14,648 bases of DNA, taken from the NCBI GenBank assembly GCA_023253875.1, contig JALRFC010000019.1, positions 1-14,648 of the forward strand. The letters are read 5' to 3'. The notes under the pieces were generated by a model. The model saw nothing but the letters and a program-made list of their open reading frames with translations, was not told where the DNA came from and did not search any database. The stretch is from Candidatus Kapaibacterium sp. GTDB lineage: Bacteria; Bacteroidota; Ignavibacteria; Kapaibacteriales; UBA961. A program made the position numbers and the translations under genes. Shown here piece by piece: positions 1 through 6,156 of this stretch (its first letter is position 1; each line of letters begins with the position of its first letter).

Positions 1-610
1 CATTCCATGTTTGCCCGGCATTTGTTGTTTGCCAAATCACACCGGAACTTGATGCATATCCGGTATCGCTTGCTTTGTCCAAAATCAAATCGCACATACC
101 ACTTTGTGGTTCATTGCCTTGAAACAATGTCCAAGAGCTTCCACCATCAGTGGTGCGATAGTATAATTGAGGTCCACCACAACCTCCTCCGACAACCAAT
201 CCCAGATTCTGATCTTTGAAATAACATCCCCACAATGAACCTTGCAGATTGGCTGGTGAAATGTCAAACCAAGTAGCGCCTCCGTCATTCGAGCGCCAAA
301 TGCCTTGTGGACCAGAAGTAAAACCAATTTGAGGACTTACGAAATGTATGCTCTCCAACATGGGGTTTTGCAATTGCGTAACTCTGCTCCAAATCCAAGT
401 ATTGCCACCATCGGTTGTACGAACAGTCGCCGCATTGAATCCACATACCCAACCAAGTTGTGTATTGCCGGGCAGGAAATAGACATCCAACCAATAATTA
501 TTCGTAACATTTGTGGGTAATGTCGCACTTTTCCAATATTGAGCATTGAGATCTTGTGTATGTATGCAATACATAATCAGTATCAATATGAGTAACCGTA
601 TATGCTTCAT
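1..610 (-). CDS. Secreted Asp-box (BNR/Ycf48-like) beta-propeller protein, partial
   Basis: This reading frame runs open from an ATG at 610 to the window edge (203 codons, C-terminus missing). The product starts with a basic n-region and a long hydrophobic stretch (residues 5-16), ending in DLNAQ near residue 24, which looks like a Sec signal peptide. It then carries four Asp-box motifs: TTDGGNTW (65-72), SNDGGATW (107-114), TTDGGSSW (153-160) and the degenerate TTNAGQTW (195-202). They are spaced 42-46 residues apart, as expected for propeller blades. Such proteins are exported; in Bacteroidota many end in a type IX secretion sorting domain, but that end is not visible here. A GGGAG ribosome site lies about 6 nt before the ATG, and an in-frame stop at 626-628 excludes a longer N-terminus. 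The ATG overlaps the TGA of the upstream permease (ATGA, 607-610), so translation is probably coupled. The ligand or enzyme function cannot be told. Confidence 0.85.
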   Translation of the reverse strand, partial: MKHIRLLILILIMYCIHTQDLNAQYWKSATLPTNVTNNYWLDVYFLPGNTQLGWVCGFNAATVRTTDGGNTWIWSRVTQLQNPMLESIHFVSPQIGFTSGPQGIWRSNDGGATWFDISPANLQGSLWGCYFKDQNLGLVVGGGCGGPQLYYRTTDGGSSWTLFQGNEPQSGMCDLILDKASDTGYASSSGVIWQTTNAGQTWN

Positions 611-1473
611 ACATTGCTCCCAATCTCATTGGTAAAAAATCTATTTCTCAATTTCACAAAGAGAATGGCAATGCAAAGTTCCACTCCTGTGATGGTAGCC
701 ATTGCACCGGCAATAGAGCCATTCATTGCATCTGCAAGTACATATCCAATAATTGCTGAGATGATCCCAAAGACAGATGAAACAATCATGATCTGATGCA
801 TTTGCTTGAAAAGCAATATAGCAGTGGCCGGTGGAACAATGAATAATGCAACAACAAGTATTGCACCTACAGCATCGAATGCAGCGACAGTGATGAGTGA
901 AACACAAGTCATCAATGCATAATGCCAAAAATCAATATTGATACCCATTGATCTCGCATGATCGGGATCAAAAGAACTTGCAAGAAATTGTCGATAACCG
1001 AATGTGAAGACACTTATCGTACTCAATAAAACCCCCGACATCAGGATAACTGAATATGGGATTTCAAGCCCAAAAACATTGATCATATCCAAAGGTACAT
1101 AAGCGATTTCTCCATAGAGTACACATTCGGGGTCTATGTCCACATTCCCGGCAAATGCCGTAATCATGATGATGCCAATCGCAAAAAGCATCGTAAAAAT
1201 GGTACCTATAGATGCATCCGTCTGCATTCTGCCTTTTCGATGTAAAAATTCAATGAGGAAAGTAGCGAGTAATCCGACCGAAGCAGACCCAATCAAGACG
1301 GGAATCCCTGTTCTTGATCCGGTAAACAAAAATGCGGCAACAATCCCCGGTAATACCGCATGTGAAATTGCATCGCTTATCATGGAAGTATTGCGAACAA
1401 TGAGGAATGAACCTGCCAAAGCACATGCTATGGCCGTTAAACATCCCGTGAGTATGATCCAAAAAACTTCCAT
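607..1473 (-). CDS. Metal (Mn/Zn/Fe) ABC transporter permease, ABC-3 family
   Basis: This is the integral membrane subunit of a TroC/MntB/ZnuB-type importer for divalent metals, normally working with a cytoplasmic ATPase and a periplasmic metal-binding protein. The 288 residues are the usual family length and are mostly hydrophobic helices. Family hallmarks are SDAISHAVLPGI (33-44), DASIGTIFT (86-94), the DPDHARSMGI loop (169-178) and AVGAILVVALFIVPPATA (201-218). The metal cannot be decided from the permease. The ATG at 1473 has AGGA about 5 nt upstream. The gene is the first of its transcript, because the upstream neighbour is divergent. No ATPase or binding-protein gene is adjacent inside the window; the next gene is instead a secreted propeller protein whose ATG overlaps this stop codon. 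Partner subunits must lie further left or elsewhere in the genome. Confidence 0.92.
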   Translation of the reverse strand: MEVFWIILTGCLTAIACALAGSFLIVRNTSMISDAISHAVLPGIVAAFLFTGSRTGIPVLIGSASVGLLATFLIEFLHRKGRMQTDASIGTIFTMLFAIGIIMITAFAGNVDIDPECVLYGEIAYVPLDMINVFGLEIPYSVILMSGVLLSTISVFTFGYRQFLASSFDPDHARSMGINIDFWHYALMTCVSLITVAAFDAVGAILVVALFIVPPATAILLFKQMHQIMIVSSVFGIISAIIGYVLADAMNGSIAGAMATITGVELCIAILFVKLRNRFFTNEIGSNV

Positions 1474-1606
1474 GAGATTCCTGAAATAGTCCCTGACAAA
1501 TTACTGAAAATTATGGGTTTGGCGGGCCTTTCAGCATGAAGTTTCGGGGAGTTTTCTTGAGGCGGGAAAATTGACCATTTTTGCATATCAATAATTGCAT
1601 GAAATC
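1474..1606. promoter_or_regulatory. Divergent intergenic control region
   Basis: This 133-bp gap separates the leftward metal permease from the rightward aldehyde dehydrogenase and must hold both promoters. It contains no credible small gene. Visible elements are the AGGA ribosome site of the permease (1479-1482), two copies of GGCGGG (1521-1526 and 1561-1566, exactly 40 bp apart), and a short inverted repeat TTCA-gca-TGAA (1530-1540). I could not find a clear TAnnTTTG box or a convincing sigma-70 pair on either strand. A metal-responsive operator is plausible from context, but I do not recognise a known box. Confidence 0.4.
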
Positions 1607-3049
1607 ATGATGAATACTCTCTTGAATTATATCGGCGGAACTTGGCAAGAACCTATCAATGGCTTATGGTTGGATAATCCGGAACCTGCCACCGGCGAAC
1701 TGTTTTCTCGCATACCTGATTCGAATGAACATGATGTTCAAAAGGCAGTGGAAGCTGCCAAAACTGCATTTCCGATTTGGTCAGGAATGTCTGTCGAAGA
1801 ACGCTCTCGCATCATGCTCAATATCGCACAAGGCATGAAAGATGCATTCGATATGCTTGCTGAGGCGGAATCCAAGGATCAAGGAAAACCTCTTTCGCTA
1901 AGCAGAGTGATGGATATTCCAAGAGCAATTCAAAACATTGAATTTTTTGCAACGGAAATCATCCACTTTGCTTCGGAATCTCATGGCGGAAAAGGCATGG
2001 TGAATTATACGGTACATGCGCCAATTGGAATCGTGGGTTGTATCTCACCATGGAATCTTCCTCTTTACTTATTCACGTGGAAAATAGCACCCGCGCTTGC
2101 CACAGGGAATTGCGTGATTGCCAAACCATCCGAATTGACTCCATATACGGCAACGCTCTTCGCCGATATCTGCATGAAAGCAGGATTGCCGGAAGGTGTC
2201 TTGAATATCATTCATGGTACAGGATTACATGCAGGCTCAGCAATTGTCGCGCATCCTGATATCACGGCAATTTCATTTACGGGTGGAACAGTGACCGGTA
2301 AACATATTGCTGCGATTGCCGCTCCAATGTTTAAAAAATTGTCATTGGAACTTGGCGGAAAAAATCCGTCCATCATATTCGCTGATTGTGATTTTGATAC
2401 AACCGTGACGCAAGCCGTACGCTCTGCTTTCACCAATCAAGGTGAAATCTGTTTATGTGGTTCACGAATTCTTATTGAAGAATCAATCTATGAGAAATTC
2501 CGTGATGCATTCATAGCAAAGGTCAAGCAACTCAAAGTCGGTGATCCATTTGAAGCGGAAACAAATATTGGTGCATTGGTTTCCAAAGGACATATGGAAA
2601 AAGTGATGTCCTATATTGAATTGGCTCAAGAAGAAGGTGGAACGATTCTCTGTGGCGGAAACATTGTCTCGCCGGAAGGTCGCTGTAAGAATGGTTGGTT
2701 TATTGAACCAACGGTCATTGAAGGTTTGGATAATTCCTGCAGAACAAATCAAGAAGAAATATTTGGACCTGTGGTCACATTGCAATCTTTCTCAACTGAA
2801 GAAGAAGCTTTATCGCTCGCCAATGGTACGCGATATGGTCTTGCCGCGAATCTATGGACACAACATTTGGGCAGAGCACATCGCATGGCAAATGCTTTGG
2901 AATTTGGTATCGTTTGGGTGAATTGCTGGTTATTGCGTGACTTGAGAACACCATTCGGAGGCATGAAAGACTCCGGCTTGGGAAGAGAAGGAGGATTTGA
3001 AGTATTGAGATTTTTCACCGAGACCAAAAATGTCTGCGTGAAATTTTAA
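1607..3049 (+). CDS. Aldehyde dehydrogenase, aminomuconate/hydroxymuconate semialdehyde type
   Basis: This NAD(P)-dependent aldehyde dehydrogenase has 480 residues from the ATG at 1607, typical for the superfamily. The core shows SPWNLPLYLFTWKIAPA with N150, KPSE (K173, E176), LELGGKNP with the general base E248, the nucleophile C282 in NQGEICLCGSR, EEIFGP with E384, and GGMKDSGLGREGG near the end. These segments resemble the ALDH8 / 2-aminomuconic and 2-hydroxymuconic semialdehyde dehydrogenases (kynurenine and meta-cleavage pathways) more than betaine or succinic semialdehyde types. The probable reaction is oxidation of a ring-cleavage semialdehyde to its acid. No other gene of those pathways is present, so the substrate is inferred. 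A TTG lies in frame at 1595, but the tandem ATGs at 1607/1610 fit family starts better; no clear Shine-Dalgarno precedes them. The stop overlaps the stop of the convergent neighbour. Confidence 0.88.
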   Translation: MMNTLLNYIGGTWQEPINGLWLDNPEPATGELFSRIPDSNEHDVQKAVEAAKTAFPIWSGMSVEERSRIMLNIAQGMKDAFDMLAEAESKDQGKPLSLSRVMDIPRAIQNIEFFATEIIHFASESHGGKGMVNYTVHAPIGIVGCISPWNLPLYLFTWKIAPALATGNCVIAKPSELTPYTATLFADICMKAGLPEGVLNIIHGTGLHAGSAIVAHPDITAISFTGGTVTGKHIAAIAAPMFKKLSLELGGKNPSIIFADCDFDTTVTQAVRSAFTNQGEICLCGSRILIEESIYEKFRDAFIAKVKQLKVGDPFEAETNIGALVSKGHMEKVMSYIELAQEEGGTILCGGNIVSPEGRCKNGWFIEPTVIEGLDNSCRTNQEEIFGPVVTLQSFSTEEEALSLANGTRYGLAANLWTQHLGRAHRMANALEFGIVWVNCWLLRDLRTPFGGMKDSGLGREGGFEVLRFFTETKNVCVKF

Positions 3050-3636
3050 TCCGATGATCTGACACCGAACAGAAGATAGGCCGAAAAACCAAATGTCAAG
3101 ACATAGATCACCGGCTTGATGATACCATCGAATAATGTGGATTCATTTTGGGGTATATCTGCTCTGCAAAAGGGATATGCAGGTATTTCGAGTGATGGTA
3201 TATCTGCTCTTCTGACTGTATCGGAAAACTGCAGTATGCTGCATTGTTGAATGCGTGATGACCGTGCTATTTCAAATCTAATATCGGCATTCAGCAAGCA
3301 CGTTCTTTTGACGCGTTCATCATCCTCAATTGTTTCATAGATGGTTCGCATCTCACTGGGAGTAATGATGACGGTGTTGTTTGTTTCATTTGACCATCGA
3401 ATCATTTGTTCATTGCTCATGATTTCCGAGCGTAGAAATTCCTTTTCTTCTGTCCCTCCAATAATCTCCAAGTGAAGTTCTTTAATGCTGAGATCTTTGA
3501 CTATGCATGTAGATAATTCTTTTGAGAGATTCTTGAAAATCATTGCATTCGAAGGCTGAATGGGGAGTAATGCCATGACCGAACAAGAAGAAAGCAAGAG
3601 GAAGGCTATTGATTGCATGAAGAACTGCTTCATCAT
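3046..3636 (-). CDS. Small exported membrane protein with conserved-looking cysteines, function unknown
   Basis: I do not recognise this family. The 196-residue product begins with a hydrophobic export signal containing LLLSSC, which could be a lipobox with C18 lipidated. It ends in a hydrophobic segment (about 172-191) followed by a short RSSD tail. Between them lies a polar domain with four further cysteines (44, 113, 132, 157) that could form disulfides outside the cytoplasm, and two RADIP motifs 15 residues apart (143-147, 158-162). A C-terminal TM is unusual for a lipoprotein, so an ordinary cleaved signal and a single-pass membrane topology is an alternative. The chosen ATG at 3636 shares its A with the stop of the upstream PH-like protein (TGATG); AAAGG lies just before, giving better spacing to a second ATG at 3633. 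It is the last gene of the cluster and converges on the aldehyde dehydrogenase. Confidence 0.7.
   Translation of the reverse strand: MMKQFFMQSIAFLLLSSCSVMALLPIQPSNAMIFKNLSKELSTCIVKDLSIKELHLEIIGGTEEKEFLRSEIMSNEQMIRWSNETNNTVIITPSEMRTIYETIEDDERVKRTCLLNADIRFEIARSSRIQQCSILQFSDTVRRADIPSLEIPAYPFCRADIPQNESTLFDGIIKPVIYVLTFGFSAYLLFGVRSSD
3152..3210 (-). repeat. In-gene 14-bp direct repeat encoding RADIP
   Basis: The 14-mer GGTATATCTGCTCT occurs identically at 3152-3165 and 3197-3210, 45 bp apart, which is 15 codons. Both copies sit in the same frame of the minus-strand gene and encode RADIP with identical codons. The flanking residues differ, so this is either a short internal duplication or a functional two-copy motif. 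Confidence 0.8.
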
Positions 3637-4109
3637 CAACCTTTCAGTGATTGTATGTTTTGCTTCAATGCTTTGAGGTCAGCAATGAGTGCTTCTTCAT
3701 GATCAAAAAGAGATGGTCGTAATCGCAATGGTCTTCTTCTACCATGTATTTTGATCTTTACTGCATTCAATGTATTCACTTTGAAGCGACGATCTTTCAC
3801 AAGAATGATGCTTTTGATATCATGTAGTTTGACTATTCTTTCTCTGAATCTATTCTTGAAGATTATGGAATCTTCGGTGATTGCAATCACGCGACGAGCA
3901 TGATGATTGATGAAGAGTGAAATGGCGGATAATGCTACGAAACAAGCCAAAAGCAAGACTATTGGATCGGTGATTGCAATGGTTAAAGTCTTCTCTTCAA
4001 TTGAACCTTTGAATGTGGCATAGATCAATAGTGCCGCACCATACATTGCAAGTGACTTCCAATAGAAATCCACTTTATAATGATATTCATGAGATTGATT
4101 TGCTTCCAT
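3636..4109 (-). CDS. Two-TM membrane protein with bacterial PH-like domain
   Basis: The 157-residue product has a short polar N-terminus, two hydrophobic helices (about 18-32 and 48-67) and a C-terminal domain (about 70-153). The pattern 'VIAITEDSIIFKN ... RIVKLHDIKSIILVKDRR ... VKIKIHGRRRPLRLRP ... EEALIADLKAL' has alternating beta strands capped by a helix. This looks like the bacterial PH-like (DUF304 / bPH2) membrane proteins. These are probably cytoplasmic-facing domains on a membrane anchor; no enzymatic activity is expected. The ATG at 4109 has GGAG 8 nt upstream. It lies 16 nt after oligopeptidase B, and its TGA shares a base with the next gene's ATG. The domain call is from strand pattern, not from exact motifs. 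Confidence 0.72.
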   Translation of the reverse strand: MEANQSHEYHYKVDFYWKSLAMYGAALLIYATFKGSIEEKTLTIAITDPIVLLLACFVALSAISLFINHHARRVIAITEDSIIFKNRFRERIVKLHDIKSIILVKDRRFKVNTLNAVKIKIHGRRRPLRLRPSLFDHEEALIADLKALKQNIQSLKG

Positions 4110-4125
4110 TGCATTTGCTCCGAGA

Positions 4126-6144
4126 TTAAGACAATTCGGAATATTTCAGGATGAAGGCATATTCCAAAGCCAATTCTTTGAGATAGTCAAATCGACCCGA
4201 TGCACCAAAATGTCCTGCAGTGAATTTGGTATACAGCAAAATAGTGGAATTTCCTGTGTTGTGATCACGCAATCTTGCAATCCATTTTGAGGGCTCCCAA
4301 TAAGAAACTCGCTGATCATGATATCCGGCAATCGCCAGAATATTGGGATAATCCTGATGGGCTATATTGTCATATGGTGAATAAGAGAGCATATATTCAA
4401 AATCTTCTCTCACATTGGGATTGCCCCATTCTTCATATTCAGCCACGGTGAGTGGAAGTGAAGCATCGAGCATGGTATTCATGAGATCGACAAATGGAAC
4501 ACTTGCGATGATGGTATGAAAGAGATCGGGTCGCATATTTGCGATCGCACCCATCAATAATCCTCCTGCGCTTCCACCTTGAACGGCCAGCTGTTCTTTG
4601 GAAGTGAATCCTTTTTCAATCAGATATTCAGCACATGCAATGAAGTCGGTGAAGGTGTTTTTCTTCTTCTGCAATTTTCCGTCCAAATACCATTGCTCTC
4701 CCATGTCCGAGCCACCACGAATATGCGCTCTCGCGCACACAAAACCGCGATTGAGCAAACTAATGAGCGATGAGGAAAAAGTGGTCGGCATTGCATATCC
4801 ATAGGAGCCATATCCAACCATAAAGGCAGGTGCTTTGCCATCAAGCATGATGTCTTTCTTGCGAAGGATGGAAAGTGGAATTAATGCTCCATCCTCGGCT
4901 TTTGCGAAATGACGTTCTACGATATAGTCAGCAGGATTGAATCCACCGGGAATTTCATCTCTTTTGATGATGGTCAATTCTTTTGTGATGAAATCATAAT
5001 CATAGACAGTCGGAGGACAAATTGGCGAGCTATAATGAAAACGGAATAGCGTAGAAGCATTCATGGGATTCTTCCCCGGAGTTATGTCATAGACAGGATC
5101 CGGGAATGACATCAAATGAGATTCGCCATTGAGACCAAATACCTGCACTTGCTCGAGTCCATTATATCTACCACCAATGATGAGATGAGCATCATAGGTG
5201 ACAATCCATTCAAGCTTTGTATCAGTACGATGAGCTATGAGTTCTGTCCAATCTTCAGGAGTAGAAATATCCGCCTTGAAGAGCGAGAAATTCACACCAT
5301 TGCGATTGGAGAGTATATAAAGTGTATCTGCATGAGAATTGACATGGTACTCATGTCCATGCTCTCTTCCTGCTATGCTCATGCATTGAGCGTTGGCATC
5401 ATGTGCAGACACTATCCATGCTTCTGATGTGGTTTTGCTGGCTGATTCAATGAAAAGATATTTGCCATCTCGTGATTTGTCGATCCCCAGAAAAAATGCC
5501 TCATCCGGTTCATGCAGAATGATTGCATCTTGTGATTGCGAAGTTCCAAGAATATGTCGCGCAATCTTATATGGCCTGCGTGTTTCATCCAAAAGCATAT
5601 ACAGAAATGTTTGTGAATCCGCATGCCATTCAATGGAGGTATCCGCCTCTTGCAATGTATCTTCCAAAAGATTTCCACTTTGAAGATCTTTCACATGAAC
5701 TGTGAAATGCTCGGATCCATTAAGATCAACGGTATATGCAAGAAAGCGATGATTCGGACTGATACGAAGTGTACCCAAGACAAAATAGGGATGACCATCC
5801 GCAAGTGCATTTGCATCAAGAATGATTTCTTCTGTGGAAGTATTATTCTTCTTTCTGCAATAGATGCGATATTGCTTTCCTTCTTCTGTTCTACTATAAT
5901 AGGAATAGTCATCGATCAAATCAGAAGCAGACATATCGGCTTCTTTTATACGACCACGCATCTCCGCATAGAGTTCTTCTTGTAATGACTCTGTATCGGA
6001 TAATACACTTTTCATATATGTATTCTCTTCATTGAGAAAAGACAAAACCTCATCGGTGTCTTTCTCTCTCATCCAATGATAAGGATCTTGAAGAGCATAG
6101 CCGTGAACTATATTGACATGATCTGACTTTCTTGGGGTGGTCAT
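4126..6144 (-). CDS. ptrB: Oligopeptidase B (S9A prolyl oligopeptidase family)
   Basis: This serine peptidase cleaves short peptides after basic residues in the cytoplasm; no signal peptide is present. It has 672 residues, close to the usual 680-720. The N-terminal part (about 1-70) plus a seven-bladed propeller (about 70-400) precede the alpha/beta hydrolase domain. Visible catalytic residues are S525 in GGSAGG, D610 in GYHDQRV and H645 in TAGHFG. The stretch FVDLMNTMLDASLPLT followed by EYEEWGNP (569-576) matches oligopeptidase B closely; its E569/E571 correspond to the acidic S1 pocket that favours Arg/Lys at P1. GYGSYG (445-450) and the RGG at 476-478 are also typical. The segment after GYGSYG reads AMPTT, without the two aspartates I recall in enterobacterial enzymes. 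The gene starts 12 nt after the M61 peptidase stop, with only a weak ribosome site. Confidence 0.93.
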   Translation of the reverse strand: MTTPRKSDHVNIVHGYALQDPYHWMREKDTDEVLSFLNEENTYMKSVLSDTESLQEELYAEMRGRIKEADMSASDLIDDYSYYSRTEEGKQYRIYCRKKNNTSTEEIILDANALADGHPYFVLGTLRISPNHRFLAYTVDLNGSEHFTVHVKDLQSGNLLEDTLQEADTSIEWHADSQTFLYMLLDETRRPYKIARHILGTSQSQDAIILHEPDEAFFLGIDKSRDGKYLFIESASKTTSEAWIVSAHDANAQCMSIAGREHGHEYHVNSHADTLYILSNRNGVNFSLFKADISTPEDWTELIAHRTDTKLEWIVTYDAHLIIGGRYNGLEQVQVFGLNGESHLMSFPDPVYDITPGKNPMNASTLFRFHYSSPICPPTVYDYDFITKELTIIKRDEIPGGFNPADYIVERHFAKAEDGALIPLSILRKKDIMLDGKAPAFMVGYGSYGYAMPTTFSSSLISLLNRGFVCARAHIRGGSDMGEQWYLDGKLQKKKNTFTDFIACAEYLIEKGFTSKEQLAVQGGSAGGLLMGAIANMRPDLFHTIIASVPFVDLMNTMLDASLPLTVAEYEEWGNPNVREDFEYMLSYSPYDNIAHQDYPNILAIAGYHDQRVSYWEPSKWIARLRDHNTGNSTILLYTKFTAGHFGASGRFDYLKELALEYAFILKYSELS

Positions 6145-6156
6145 GAATATCCGGAA

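Noticed and set aside
1136..1489. Plus-strand open frame of 117 codons opposite the metal permease
   Set aside because: It is the antisense shadow of a strongly supported family member, has no ribosome site and no recognisable domain.
1530..1540. TTCA-gca-TGAA as a metal-regulator operator
   Set aside because: Only four-base arms; it does not match a Fur, Zur or MntR box that I can name, so it is noted only as a possible element.
1595..1606. TTG as start of the aldehyde dehydrogenase
   Set aside because: Two ATG codons follow within 15 bases and fit the family N-terminus; there is no ribosome site favouring the TTG.
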